Shown here: positions 43,816 to 54,233 of the stretch, in pieces
Position numbering within the stretch: position 1 is the stretch's first letter
Layout of the letters: each line of letters starts with the position of its first letter
Source of the DNA: Cellulomonas wangsupingiae
GTDB lineage: Bacteria; Actinomycetota; Actinomycetes; Actinomycetales; Cellulomonadaceae
Length of the DNA: 64,000 bases
Direction: 5' to 3'
Assembly (NCBI RefSeq): GCF_024508275.1
Contig: NZ_CP101989.1
Location: 3,472,001 to 3,536,000 of the forward strand
The notes under the pieces: model-generated
The model's input: only the letters and a program-made list of their open reading frames with translations
Databases searched by the model: none
What the model was told of the DNA's origin: nothing
Position numbers and translations under genes: made by a program

Positions 43816-45983
43816 GGGCGGTCAGCGCACCCAGCGCCCTCGAGGTGCCGCCCGGCGGCACCGGCACGGTCCCGCTGGAGGTGCGGAACACCGGCGACGT
43901 CATCGACGAGCTGACGGTCCAGGTGCTCGGCGTGCCCGCGGACGCCGTGGACGTCTCACCGCGTCGCGTCGTGCTGTTCCCCGACGCGACCGCGCACGTG
44001 CAGCTCACCTTCACGCTCCCCGAGGACTTCCCGGCGGGCACGCACGTGCTCTCGGTGGTGCTGACCGGGCGCGTCGCGGGGCCTGCGCCGGCCCCGCTGC
44101 CCGTCGAGCTGACCGTGCCCGCGCACCCCCGCGCGCGCCTGACGGCCGTGCCGACGCTCGTGCGCGCGCGCCGCCGCGCCGCCTACACCGTGCAGGCCGC
44201 GAACACCGGCAACGTCCCCCTGGACCTCGCGCTGCGCACCCTCGACACGGACCGCGCGCTGACGGCGACGCTCACGCCGTCGACGCTGCACGTGCCCGTC
44301 GGGGCGGCCGCGACCAGCACGGTCGTGGTGCACGCGCCGCGCCGCCTGCTGGGCTCGGACCAGGACCGCACGGTGCGCGTGCGGACCGACGGCGCGACGG
44401 GCGACGTGACGCTGACGCTGCGCCACCGTCCGCTGGTGGGGCGCGGCGTCGTGACCGTGCTCGTCCTGCTCGCGATCCTCGCGGCGTGGGCGGCGGCCAT
44501 GTGGTTCGGCATGCGGATGGCCCTGGGTGCGGAGCCCGTGGCCAAAGCGGTCGCGGGGTCGTTCTACGCCGCGACGCTGGGGGCGGGCGGCGTGCCGGAC
44601 GGCGCACTGGCCAAGGAGGGTGCCGTGCCGGCGGCGGTGGGTGCGGCGCTGGCGGGCACGGTGACGTCCGCGGTCGACGGCGAGGGTGTGGGCCGCATGA
44701 CGGTCGACGCGCTGCGCCGCACCCGCGACGGGCTCGTCGTGGTGTCGTCCGCCGCGACCCAGGCCGACGGGACGTACACGATGTCCGGGCTGTTCCCCGG
44801 GCCGTACCTGGTGCGCGTGCAGGCCGACGGCCACACGCCCGTCTGGTACCCGGCGGCGGCCGGCGACGGCGCCGCGCGCGCGGTCCACGCGGCCGCCCAG
44901 CAGACCACCGAGGGCGTCGACCTGCGCGTCGAGGGCGACCCCGCGTCGCTGACCGGCACGGTCGACGTGGGCCAGACCACGCGGGAGGTCGCCGTCGAGG
45001 TCACGGCCACCGCGGCGTGGGTCGGCGCCGACCCGGCCCTGACCTGGACGACGAGCACCCAGGACGGCACCTACCTGTTCGACGGGCTGCCCGCACCGGG
45101 CACGTACGCGCTGACGTTCGCCGCGGAGGGCTACACGGCCACGACGACGACCGAGCGCGTGCTGGGCGGGCAGGAGCGCATCGCGACCGCGGTGCGGCTC
45201 GGCGCCGGCGCGGGCCAGGTCGCGGGGGTCGTCACCGACGGCAGCCGCCCGCTCGGCGGCGTGACCGTCACGACCACGGTCGACGGGACCGAGGTGGAGG
45301 TCGGCACACCGACCGTCGGCGACGTGGGCCGGTTCGTCCTGCCGGCACTGCCGACGCCGGCGACGTACGTGCTGACGTTCGCGCGCGAGGGGTACGGCAC
45401 GCAGACGCTCGTCGTGGACCTCGCCGCCGGTGAGCAGCGCGCCGACGCGCGCGTCGTGCTGCCGGCGGGCGCGGGCACGGTCACCGGACGGGTCGTCGAC
45501 GGGACGGGCGCGGGCCTCGGCGGCGTGCGGGTCGGCGCGGGCGGCTCGGGCGGCTCGACGACGACGCTCACCGCCGGGGACGTCGGGGCGTTCACGCTCG
45601 CGGGCGTCGGGGCGGGCGAGCTCACGCTGACGTTCACGAAGGACGGGTACACCCCGACGACCGTCGCGGTCGACGCGTCCGGCGGGTCCGCCGGCACGGT
45701 GACGCTGCGGCACGCCGTGGGCACCGTCACCGGGCGCGTGCTGCGCGCCGGTGGGGGCGTCGCGGGCATGTCCGTGCAGGCCACCGACGGCGCCGAGGTC
45801 CGCACGACGACGTCCGCGCAGAGCGGTGCGCACGGTGCGGGCACGTACTCCCTCGACGGCCTGCACGCGGGCCGCTGGACCGTCAGCGTGCTGGGTGCCG
45901 ACGGGCGCGTCCTGACCACCGCGCTGGTCACCGTGACCGGCGGCGGCACCGCACGCACCGACCTCACCGTGCCGGGGCCGTGA
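43812..45983 (+). CDS. Membrane-anchored carboxypeptidase-regulatory-like repeat protein 1
   Basis: 723 residues. There is no signal peptide. Residues 1-205 form two beta-sandwich domains (LEVPPGGTGTVPLEVRNTGD; TAVPTLVRARRRAAYTVQAA). A single helix at about 213-235 (VVTVLVLLAILAAWAAAMWF) follows basic residues RHRPLVGR, predicting a cytoplasmic N-terminus and an outside C-terminus. Residues 240-723 hold five or six carboxypeptidase-regulatory/prealbumin-like domains (GTYLFDGLPAPGTYALTFAA; VGRFVLPALPTPATYVLTFA). It is coupled to DUF4255 by ATGA and to the second repeat protein by TGATG. A link between the injection particle and the membrane is the inferred role. Confidence 0.85.
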   Translation: MRAVSAPSALEVPPGGTGTVPLEVRNTGDVIDELTVQVLGVPADAVDVSPRRVVLFPDATAHVQLTFTLPEDFPAGTHVLSVVLTGRVAGPAPAPLPVELTVPAHPRARLTAVPTLVRARRRAAYTVQAANTGNVPLDLALRTLDTDRALTATLTPSTLHVPVGAAATSTVVVHAPRRLLGSDQDRTVRVRTDGATGDVTLTLRHRPLVGRGVVTVLVLLAILAAWAAAMWFGMRMALGAEPVAKAVAGSFYAATLGAGGVPDGALAKEGAVPAAVGAALAGTVTSAVDGEGVGRMTVDALRRTRDGLVVVSSAATQADGTYTMSGLFPGPYLVRVQADGHTPVWYPAAAGDGAARAVHAAAQQTTEGVDLRVEGDPASLTGTVDVGQTTREVAVEVTATAAWVGADPALTWTTSTQDGTYLFDGLPAPGTYALTFAAEGYTATTTTERVLGGQERIATAVRLGAGAGQVAGVVTDGSRPLGGVTVTTTVDGTEVEVGTPTVGDVGRFVLPALPTPATYVLTFAREGYGTQTLVVDLAAGEQRADARVVLPAGAGTVTGRVVDGTGAGLGGVRVGAGGSGGSTTTLTAGDVGAFTLAGVGAGELTLTFTKDGYTPTTVAVDASGGSAGTVTLRHAVGTVTGRVLRAGGGVAGMSVQATDGAEVRTTTSAQSGAHGAGTYSLDGLHAGRWTVSVLGADGRVLTTALVTVTGGGTARTDLTVPGP

Positions 45984-48484
45984 TGCACGTCGACGTCACC
46001 CCCCGGCACCTGCCGGCCGCCGCCGGGACCACGAGCGAGGCCGTCGTCACGCTGACCAACACGCGCGACGTCATCGCGGGCTTCGCGGTGCGCGTGCTCG
46101 GCGTCGACCCGTCGTGGGTGCACGTCGCGGACCCGCAGCCGCGCCTGTTCCCCGGCGCCTCCGCGAGCGTGCGCGTCGCGCTGACGCTGCCCGCCGACGC
46201 CCCCGCGGGCCGGTGGACGGTCGGCGTCGAGGTGCAGGACCTGGCCGACCCGGCCGCCGTCGCTGTCCACGAGGTCGTCCTCGAGGTCCCGGCGGTGCAC
46301 CGCACGCGCGTCGTGCTGGAGCCGCCGACCGTGACCGCGGGGCGTCAGGCGGTCTTCACGGCCGTCGTGCACAACGACGGCAACACCCCGCACGTGGGCG
46401 GGCTGACCGCGGTCGACCCCGAGGCGCGGACCACGTTCGCGTTCGTCCCGGCGACCGTCACGGTGCCGCCGCGCGCGTCGACGTCGGTGACGCTCACCGC
46501 ACGGGCACGCCGGCCGTGGGCCGGCGACCCGGTGCTGCGGCCGTTCGAGGTCCGCACGACCGGGACGCACGCGCCGGGGCCCGACGCACCACCCGCCGCG
46601 ACCGGTGTGTTCCTGCAGCGGCCCCGGTTCACGCGCGGCGCGATCGCGCTCGTAGGGCTGCTCGCGGCGGTCACGGTGTTCGCCACCGTCATCGCGCTCG
46701 CGCTGGGCACGGTCGTGCAGCGCTCGGCGGCGGACCGCGACCTGGCCCTCGAGGTCGCCCAGGCCCGTGACAGCGCCGCGACGACCGGCACGGCCGGGCT
46801 GAGCGGGACGGTCCTCGAGCTGACGACCGGGACGGTGCTGGGTGGCGTCAGCGTCGAGGTCGTCTCCCCCGACGACACGACGACGGCCGTCGCGACGGCC
46901 GCGACCACGCAGGACGGCGCGTTCGCGGTCGGCGGGCTCGCCGACGGCTCCTACCTGCTGCGGGTGCGCGGCGCCGGGTTCGCGGAGGTCTGGTACCCCG
47001 CCGCCGCGACCGCCGACGACGCCACGGCCGTCGACCTGGCGGACGGGGCGGCCGTCGACGGGCTCGTCGTCGTGGTCGGGGGCGTGCCCGCGACGCTCGC
47101 GGGCACCGTGACCGGCGACGACGTCGGCGGGGCGACCGTGCAGGTGCAGATGCCGCTGGACGCCGCTCCGCTGCTCGGGTCCGGGATCGTCGCCGACGAC
47201 GCGGGGACCCCCGGCGAGGGCGTCGTCGTGCGGACGGTCCCGGTCGGTGAGGACGGGACCGTCGAGATCGCCGACGTCCCGTCCCCGGCGGTGTACGACC
47301 TGGTGGTCACCAAGCCCGGCTACGCGACGCACGTGCAGCGCGTCGACGTCGCCGCCGGGGAGTCCCGCGCGGGCCTGGAGCTGCCGCTGCTGCTGGGCGA
47401 CGGCACGATCAGCGGCACCGTCAGCGGCGGCGCCGGGCCGCTCGGCGGCGCGAGCGTCGTGGCGTCGTCGGCGACCGTGCGCGTCGAGACGGTCTCGCTC
47501 ACGCAGGACGGCGTCGGCTCGTTCGTGCTGCGCGGCCTGCCCACGCCCGGGACGTACACCGTGGTGGTCTCCGCGGACGGCCGCGCACCGGCGACCCTCA
47601 CCCTCACGCTCACGGCCGCGCAGGAGCTCACGGGCGTCGACGTCGTGCTCGGGGACGCGCAGGGCACGCTGGGCGGCACGGTCGCCGTCCCCGGCGGCGA
47701 CCCCGGCGGCGTCGAGGTCACGGTGACCGACGGCGCGAGCACGTGGCGCACGGCGGCCCGGTCCGGGTCCGGGTCGTGGCGCCTCGCGGGCGTGCCCGTG
47801 CCGGGCACCTACACCGTGACGTTCGCCCACGCGGACCTGCAGTCCCAGGTGCTGTCGGTGAGCATCGACGGGTTCGGGCGTGTGACGTCCGGTGCCGCGT
47901 CGGCCGGTGGGCTGGACGTCACGATGCGCTCGGCGTCCGGGACCCTGTCCGGGACCGTCCGGCAGCTCGACGGCGCCGGCGGCGCGGTCGCCGCGGGCAA
48001 CGTCACGGTCCAGGTCGCGTCGGGCACGGTGACGCGCACCGTCACGACCGCGTCGACGCCCGCGGCCGCGGTGGGCGCGTACGCCGTCGACGCCCTGCCC
48101 CCGGGTACGTACACGGTGACGTTCACGCGCGCGGGCACGCGCAGCGTGTCCCAGATCGTCGTGGTGCAGGCCGGTCAGGACGCGACCCTGAGCCCTGTGC
48201 TGGTGCGCCCGGCCGCCGTGACGGGCACCGTCAGGCGCGGCAACGACCCCCTCGCGGGTGCGGGCGTGCGCCTGTACCGGGCCTCGGACTACGGCCTCGC
48301 GGGCGCCGCGCCCGTCGCGACCACCACGACCGACGCGAACGGCGTCTACGCGTTCGACGACGTCGACGCACCGCAGAACTACCTGGTGGAGGTCCGCGTC
48401 GTCGCGGGCGGGTCCGTGGTCGGCGTCTCCCCGCCGTTCACGCTCGCCGCCAGCGAGCAGCGGGCCGTGGACGTGACCTCGTGA
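45983..48484 (+). CDS. Membrane-anchored carboxypeptidase-regulatory-like repeat protein 2
   Basis: 833 residues with the same plan as its neighbours. Two N-terminal beta-sandwich domains (VTPRHLPAAAGTTSEAVVTL; LEPPTVTAGRQAVFTAVVHN) lead to one membrane helix at about 219-245 (IALVGLLAAVTVFATVIALA) after basic residues, then six or so regulatory-like domains ending near GAGVRLYRASDYGLAGAAPV. The N-terminal half aligns with that of protein 1 (TLTNTRDVIAGFAVRVLGV against LEVRNTGDVIDELTVQVLG), so they are paralogues. The ATG shares a base with the previous stop codon; a GTG one codon earlier is possible. Function inferred as for protein 1. Confidence 0.85.
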   Translation: MHVDVTPRHLPAAAGTTSEAVVTLTNTRDVIAGFAVRVLGVDPSWVHVADPQPRLFPGASASVRVALTLPADAPAGRWTVGVEVQDLADPAAVAVHEVVLEVPAVHRTRVVLEPPTVTAGRQAVFTAVVHNDGNTPHVGGLTAVDPEARTTFAFVPATVTVPPRASTSVTLTARARRPWAGDPVLRPFEVRTTGTHAPGPDAPPAATGVFLQRPRFTRGAIALVGLLAAVTVFATVIALALGTVVQRSAADRDLALEVAQARDSAATTGTAGLSGTVLELTTGTVLGGVSVEVVSPDDTTTAVATAATTQDGAFAVGGLADGSYLLRVRGAGFAEVWYPAAATADDATAVDLADGAAVDGLVVVVGGVPATLAGTVTGDDVGGATVQVQMPLDAAPLLGSGIVADDAGTPGEGVVVRTVPVGEDGTVEIADVPSPAVYDLVVTKPGYATHVQRVDVAAGESRAGLELPLLLGDGTISGTVSGGAGPLGGASVVASSATVRVETVSLTQDGVGSFVLRGLPTPGTYTVVVSADGRAPATLTLTLTAAQELTGVDVVLGDAQGTLGGTVAVPGGDPGGVEVTVTDGASTWRTAARSGSGSWRLAGVPVPGTYTVTFAHADLQSQVLSVSIDGFGRVTSGAASAGGLDVTMRSASGTLSGTVRQLDGAGGAVAAGNVTVQVASGTVTRTVTTASTPAAAVGAYAVDALPPGTYTVTFTRAGTRSVSQIVVVQAGQDATLSPVLVRPAAVTGTVRRGNDPLAGAGVRLYRASDYGLAGAAPVATTTTDANGVYAFDDVDAPQNYLVEVRVVAGGSVVGVSPPFTLAASEQRAVDVTS

Positions 48485-48521
48485 GCGCGCGGGCCACCCG
48501 CGCGCCGGGACGGAGGACCTC

Positions 48522-51500
48522 GTGAGCGACACCGGTCGACGCAGCGGCACGTCCGCACCCACGGTCGCGGTCGACGCGACCGCGCACGGCGCACCCGGCA
48601 CGCACGTCGACGTCGCGGTCCGCGTCCGCAACGTCACCACCGGGCCCGTCGACGTGCGCGTGCACGCCGTGGGCCTCGGGTGGGCACCGGCGACGGTCGA
48701 CGTCCCGGCGCTCGCCCCGCAGGCCACGGCCGGCACGACGCTGCGCGTGGCCGTGCCCGCGGGCGCCGCCGCGGGCGCCTACCCGTTCCTCGTGGTCGCC
48801 GAGACGCCCGCCGGCCGCACGGTCACCGACGCGCAGCTGACCGTGGACGGTGCGAGCGAGCTGCTGGTCAGCGTCGAGCCCGCCGACTCCCGGGGGCGCG
48901 GTCGCCGGCGCGTGGACGTCGTGCTCGCGAACACCGGTGCGGCACCCACGTCCGTGGACCTCACCGCGGCGGGCGTCGGGGTGGACGTCGACGTCCCCGC
49001 CGTCCCCGTGCAGGTCGCGCCCGCCGCGACCGTCCGCGTGCCGGCGGTGCTGCGGTCCGGGCACCGGTGGGTGGGGCGCGCGCGACGCCACACGTTCACG
49101 GTCACCGCGACGGGACGCAGCGCCCCGCAGCAGGTGCCGGGCACGTTCACGTCCCGCGCGTGGCTCGGCCCCACCGTCCTCAAGGTCGCGGCCGTCGTCG
49201 CGGTCGTCGCGCTGTGGGCGGGTGGCGCGGTCGTCGGCATCCCGCGCGTCGTCGCCGCGCTCGACGGCGGCCAGGACGCCCCGCCGGCGGCGGGTGCGGG
49301 CGGGGCCGATGCCCAGCCGGGTGCCGGCGCGCCCGGCGGTGCTGCCGGCGGTGGGAGCGGTGGTGCGAGCGGTGACGACGCCGGCGGCGCCCCCGGAGCC
49401 CTCGACGCCGCACCGGCCCCCGCGCTGCGGGTCGCCGGGCAGGTGTCCGGCGTGGACCCCGCGGGGGCCAGCGTGCAGGTCGTGCCGACCTCCGAGCTGT
49501 GGGGCACCACGCCGACCGCGGCCGAGGTCCCGGACGGCGCGGTGGGCGTCGGGCGGCTGGTCACCGACGCCGCGTCCGGCGTGCCCCTGGGCCGGGTCCT
49601 GGCACCGGCGGTCGCCGCGGTGCGGGCCGCGCGCACCGCGCTGACCGCCCCCACGGCGCCGGGGCGGCTGCTGGGCACCGCGCTCACCGTCGAGGGCACC
49701 GGCCCGACCGCGCAGCGCGTGCGCACCACCACCGACGAGGCGGGGACCTGGGCCGTCGCCGGCCTGTCACCCACGACGCGGTACCTCGTGACGGTCGCCA
49801 AGCCCGGTTACCGCACCGCGCGCTACGTCCTGACGGGCGCCGAGCTGTCGGCGACGCCCCTGCAGACCGAGCTGCGCGCGGGCGACGGCGTCCTGCGCGG
49901 CGTCGTCACGGGACCGGACGGGCCCGTGGGCGGCGTCGGCCTGACCATCACCGACGGCACCACCACCGTGACCACGCGCACCGTGACCGAGGGCCGCGTG
50001 GGCAGCTGGTCGGTCGAGGGCCTGAGCACCCCGAGCACGTACCTCGTCACGGCGTCCTCCGACCGGTGGGGCAGCACGTCGCGGCTGGTCACGATGCCGG
50101 CGGCCGCCGAGCGCACGGTCGACCTCGCCGTCTCCCCGGGTGTCGCGTCCCTCTCGGGGGTCGCGCTGGGGACCGCCACGCTCGGGGGCGTCGGCGGCAT
50201 CGGCGGGCTCACCGTCACCGCGACCGACGGCACCACGACCCGCACCGCGACGACGCTCACGGGGGACGACGCGGGCCGCTTCGTCCTCGCGGACCTGCCG
50301 GTGCCCGGCACCTACACCGTCACGGTCGCGGGCCCCGGCTACGCGACCGTGACGCGCGAGCTGGCGCTCACCCCGCAGGGCGTCGAGGGCTGGGAGGTCG
50401 CGATGACGGCGATCGGCGGCGCCGTCACCGGGACCGTCCGCGGCGACGACGGCGCCGGTGTCACGGCCGCCGGGTTGCGGCTCAGCGACGGCACCGAGAC
50501 GTACAAGTCGATGTCGGCGTCCGACGGCGACGGCTCCTACCGGTTCGTCGGGGTCGCGGCCGGCACGTACGTGCTCTCCGCCGAGGCGTTCGGGTACGTC
50601 ACGGGGTACGCGCAGGTGACGGTCGCCGCCGGCGGCACCGTCACGTCGGACCTCGTGCTGACCACCGTGCCGGGCGACGGGCTCGTCGCCACGGCGAGCG
50701 TCACCGGGCGCGCCACCGACGCGGCCACGGGCGGACGCGTGACGTGCCTGGCGACCACGGAACCGTGCCTCGTCACCGTCACGACCCGCGCCACCGCCCT
50801 CGACGGCACGACGCGCACCGTCACCGCCACAGCCGGGCCCGACGACGCCTACGTGCTGCCCGGCGACGGCGAGCCCGGCCTGCTGCCGGGGCGGTACACC
50901 CTCACGGTCTCCGTGCCCGGCTACGAGCGCAGCACCGTCGACGTCGCCGTGCCCATGGGCGCGGTGGTCGAGGCCGCCACGGTCGCCCTGACGCCCTCGC
51001 CGTCGCTCGTCGGCACCGTGCTGCCGCGCGTCGGCGCGCTGCCGACCGGTGTGTGCGTCGTGGCGCGCCCCGCCGGCTCGACCACGTCGTGCACGCCCGC
51101 GACGGCGACGTGCACGGGCCCCGACGCGCGCTGCGCGAACGTCGAGCAGGGCATGTACGAGCTGCGGCGGCTGCCCGCCGGGGCGTGGGAGGTCGTCCTG
51201 GTGGGGCTGCCGGCCGAGTGGGTGACGCCCGACCCGGTCGAGGTCGTCCTGCTGCCGGGCGAGACCCGCCGCTACGACGCGACCGTCGAGCGCCTCGGCA
51301 TCATCCGCGTGACCACGCTGCGCGCCGACGCGAGCGGTGCCATCGGCACGGCCGCGAACGCCACCGTCCACGCCACGCAGGTCGGCGGCCCGACGGTCGC
51401 GAACGCCGTCTCCGACACCGACGGCGTCGCCGTGCTCACCGGGCTGACCCCCGGCACGTACCGCATCGTGACGACGGCCGCCGACGCCGCGAGCGCCGCG

Positions 51501-54179
51501 ATCACCATCGAGCGCGACATCTCGCTCAACCAGCAGCTCGACGCCACGGTCGTGCTCGCCTCCCCCGTGGGGGACCAGGTCGTGCAGGTCGTCGTGCAGT
51601 CCGCGCACGACGCGTTCCGGGCGCTCGCGTCGGCACGCGTCACCGTGACCGGCGTCGTCGGCTACTCCGGGACCACGCCCGTGCGCCGCTCGCAGTCGTT
51701 CACCACCGACGGGTTCGGCGAGGTCCTGGTCTGCACGGCGCCGACCGGTGCGTGCGCGGGCCGGCCCGTCCTGCCGCTGGTGTCCGGCCACGTCGACGTC
51801 GTCGTGCACGCCGAGGGGTTCGACCCGCTGCGGCTCGACGGTGTGGAGCTCGGCGGCGTGGACCGCGTCGTGCTCACCCCGTCGTACCAGCTGCTCGACG
51901 CCTCGATGGTGCTGGTGCCGCGGGTGACGGCCGTGCCCGGCGTGACGCTCGAGGCCGTCGACGCGCCGCCCGGCACGGGGACGGTCCGGCTCACGCCGGC
52001 GGTGGGCGGGTTCCCGACGACCGTCGACGGCCAGGACGCCACGCAGGTCCCGCTGACGTTCGTCGACACGGCGCTCGGCGTGGAGAACCGCATCCGCCCG
52101 GGCACGTACCGGTTCCGCGTCACCGCCGACGGCTGGAGCGTGCGGGCGGGCACGGCCGAGCTGGTCGTGGTCGTGCCGTACCGCGACGACGACTCCCCGT
52201 TCACGACCGCCGCCCAGGTGGTCCTGGTGCGCGACGGCGGCGTCCTGGTCACGCTCGCACCGGACGCGGCGGCGCCGCTGACCGACGCGCGGGTCACGCT
52301 GTCGTCGGGCGGCACGGTCGTCGCCGAGCGTCGCGTCACCTCGACGGCACCGGTCCACCTGGGGGCGCTGCCCGTCGGGCGGTACGACCTGCGGGTCGTC
52401 GCCGCCGGGTTCCGCACCGGCCCCGCGACGACCGTCGACGTGCCCCCCGGTGCGGACGCGAGGCCGACCGTCGCGCTGGTCGGGCTCGGCCGGGTCGAGG
52501 GCACCGTGTCCACGCACCTGGGCACGGGCTGGTCCGTCGCGCTGCCCGGTGCCCGGGTGAGCGCCGTCGGCCCCGCCGACGAGGCCGGGACCAGCGACGT
52601 CACGTTCACCGCCACGTCGGACGCCGACGGCCGCGTCACGCTCGCCGGGGACCTCGACCGCGAGGGCCTGTGGGCGGGCGACTGGGACCTGACGGCCGAG
52701 GCGTCCGACCACGACCCGGCGACCGCCGTGGCGACGGTCGGGACGGGCCCGGAGCCGGCCGAGCTGCGGCTCACCCCGCGCGGCTCGACGCTCACCGTGC
52801 GCGTCACCGACGCCGGCGGGGCCGCCGTGACGGACGGCCTGGCCGTGCGGCTCGCGTACTCCGACCACGCCGTGACGATCGACCCGCCCGCGGTGCAGGA
52901 CGACGAGTTCGTCTTCAGCGGCCTGCTGCCGCTGACGTACACGCTGTGGGTCGTGCCGTCGACGAGCGAGTACACGACCGTGAGCACGCGCGTCACCGTC
53001 GGCCCCGGGCAGCCGGGACGCGTCGAGGTGCCGCTCGCGACACCCACCGGCTCGGTGCAGGGCGCGGTGACGCGCGAGGCCGCCGACGGCAGTCTCGTCC
53101 CCGTCCCCGTCCCCGACGTCGAGGTGACCGCGACGGCGCAGGGTGCGACCGAGGGCGTCGACGTCACCACCGGACCCGACGGGCGCTACCTGCTCAGCGG
53201 GCTCGGCGGCGGCCCGTACACCGTGACGTTCACGGCGTCCGGCGCCACCCTCACGCGCGCCGTCCACGTCGTGCCCGGCCAGGGCACGGTGCTCGACGTG
53301 ACGTTCCCGCTGGTGCGGCACCCGGTGACGGTGCAGGTCACGTCGTCGATCGGCGCGGACCTCACGGGCGGGCTGGTGACGCTGACGTCCGGGAGCGGCA
53401 CGACCCTCGGGCCGCAGCCGGTCGCGCGGTCCGGCACCCGGTACGTCACGACGTTCCCGCAGGTGCCGCCCGGCACGTGGACCGTCCGTGCGGCCGGGCC
53501 GGCGGGCCACCTGGCGACGGTCGAGCAGACCGTCGACGTCAGCGGCGCGACGACCCTGCCGCTGGAGCTGCGGGAGGTCGAGCTGCGGCTGCGGGCCACC
53601 GGCGGCGCGCCGTCGGTCGACGTGACCGTGACCCCCACGGGCGGTGTCGCCGTCCCGGTGCGGCTGCTGGGCGGCGCGAGCGACTCGGTGCTGTACCTGC
53701 CGGGCACCACGGCCGGGCCCGCCGCGACGCTGGGCGCCACCACGTCCGCGAGCTGGCTCGTCACGCTGTCGCAGACCACCGTCCCGGCCGGGGCCACGCA
53801 GCTCCTGGTCACCGCCGCGACGACTCCCGCACCGGCCGTGACCGAGACGTCCGCGACGACGTCGGGCCCGGTGCAGGCCGGCACGGACCTGACCGTCGCC
53901 GTGACCGTCACGACGCCCGGCGGCACCCCCGCCGGGGGCGTGCAGGTGGCCGTCGGCGCGCCGCCGGACTGGGCGCAGGCCGTCTCCGCGACCCTCGCGG
54001 GCGGCACCGCGACCGTGACCCTGCCGACGACCGGGTGGGCGTCGGGGACCACGACGCTGTCGGTGCGGTACGTGCCGTCGACGTCGGCGTGGAGCACGTC
54101 GGACACGACGGTCGACGTGCAGGTGCGACCGGTGCCGACACCGGCACCGTCCACGCCCGGTGGTCCGCCCGGGCCGTGA
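48522..54179 (+). CDS. Giant membrane-anchored carboxypeptidase-regulatory-like repeat protein 3
   Basis: 1885 residues. The N-terminal 215 residues carry two beta-sandwich domains like those of the two preceding proteins. One membrane helix (about 219-240, VLKVAAVVAVVALWAGGAVV) is followed by a Gly/Ala linker (270-300). About 1580 residues of beta-sandwich repeats come next, each with the (S/T)(Y/W)xxxGLxxGTYxVTVxxxGY-type cycle (for example RFVLADLPVPGTYTVTVAGP). By length some 15-20 domains are expected. The final domain is Ig-like (TVAVTVTTPGGTPAGGVQVA) and the protein ends in PSTPGGPPGP. GTG 48522 follows CGGAGG by 5 nt. Without a sortase signal or peptidase motif, adhesive or structural roles are most likely. 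Confidence 0.85.
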   Translation: MSDTGRRSGTSAPTVAVDATAHGAPGTHVDVAVRVRNVTTGPVDVRVHAVGLGWAPATVDVPALAPQATAGTTLRVAVPAGAAAGAYPFLVVAETPAGRTVTDAQLTVDGASELLVSVEPADSRGRGRRRVDVVLANTGAAPTSVDLTAAGVGVDVDVPAVPVQVAPAATVRVPAVLRSGHRWVGRARRHTFTVTATGRSAPQQVPGTFTSRAWLGPTVLKVAAVVAVVALWAGGAVVGIPRVVAALDGGQDAPPAAGAGGADAQPGAGAPGGAAGGGSGGASGDDAGGAPGALDAAPAPALRVAGQVSGVDPAGASVQVVPTSELWGTTPTAAEVPDGAVGVGRLVTDAASGVPLGRVLAPAVAAVRAARTALTAPTAPGRLLGTALTVEGTGPTAQRVRTTTDEAGTWAVAGLSPTTRYLVTVAKPGYRTARYVLTGAELSATPLQTELRAGDGVLRGVVTGPDGPVGGVGLTITDGTTTVTTRTVTEGRVGSWSVEGLSTPSTYLVTASSDRWGSTSRLVTMPAAAERTVDLAVSPGVASLSGVALGTATLGGVGGIGGLTVTATDGTTTRTATTLTGDDAGRFVLADLPVPGTYTVTVAGPGYATVTRELALTPQGVEGWEVAMTAIGGAVTGTVRGDDGAGVTAAGLRLSDGTETYKSMSASDGDGSYRFVGVAAGTYVLSAEAFGYVTGYAQVTVAAGGTVTSDLVLTTVPGDGLVATASVTGRATDAATGGRVTCLATTEPCLVTVTTRATALDGTTRTVTATAGPDDAYVLPGDGEPGLLPGRYTLTVSVPGYERSTVDVAVPMGAVVEAATVALTPSPSLVGTVLPRVGALPTGVCVVARPAGSTTSCTPATATCTGPDARCANVEQGMYELRRLPAGAWEVVLVGLPAEWVTPDPVEVVLLPGETRRYDATVERLGIIRVTTLRADASGAIGTAANATVHATQVGGPTVANAVSDTDGVAVLTGLTPGTYRIVTTAADAASAAITIERDISLNQQLDATVVLASPVGDQVVQVVVQSAHDAFRALASARVTVTGVVGYSGTTPVRRSQSFTTDGFGEVLVCTAPTGACAGRPVLPLVSGHVDVVVHAEGFDPLRLDGVELGGVDRVVLTPSYQLLDASMVLVPRVTAVPGVTLEAVDAPPGTGTVRLTPAVGGFPTTVDGQDATQVPLTFVDTALGVENRIRPGTYRFRVTADGWSVRAGTAELVVVVPYRDDDSPFTTAAQVVLVRDGGVLVTLAPDAAAPLTDARVTLSSGGTVVAERRVTSTAPVHLGALPVGRYDLRVVAAGFRTGPATTVDVPPGADARPTVALVGLGRVEGTVSTHLGTGWSVALPGARVSAVGPADEAGTSDVTFTATSDADGRVTLAGDLDREGLWAGDWDLTAEASDHDPATAVATVGTGPEPAELRLTPRGSTLTVRVTDAGGAAVTDGLAVRLAYSDHAVTIDPPAVQDDEFVFSGLLPLTYTLWVVPSTSEYTTVSTRVTVGPGQPGRVEVPLATPTGSVQGAVTREAADGSLVPVPVPDVEVTATAQGATEGVDVTTGPDGRYLLSGLGGGPYTVTFTASGATLTRAVHVVPGQGTVLDVTFPLVRHPVTVQVTSSIGADLTGGLVTLTSGSGTTLGPQPVARSGTRYVTTFPQVPPGTWTVRAAGPAGHLATVEQTVDVSGATTLPLELREVELRLRATGGAPSVDVTVTPTGGVAVPVRLLGGASDSVLYLPGTTAGPAATLGATTSASWLVTLSQTTVPAGATQLLVTAATTPAPAVTETSATTSGPVQAGTDLTVAVTVTTPGGTPAGGVQVAVGAPPDWAQAVSATLAGGTATVTLPTTGWASGTTTLSVRYVPSTSAWSTSDTTVDVQVRPVPTPAPSTPGGPPGP

Positions 54180-54233
54180 CGGCGGCCCACCCACCGGGCG
54201 GGCCGTCCGCCGGCGCCCGCGCGGCGCCCGGGA

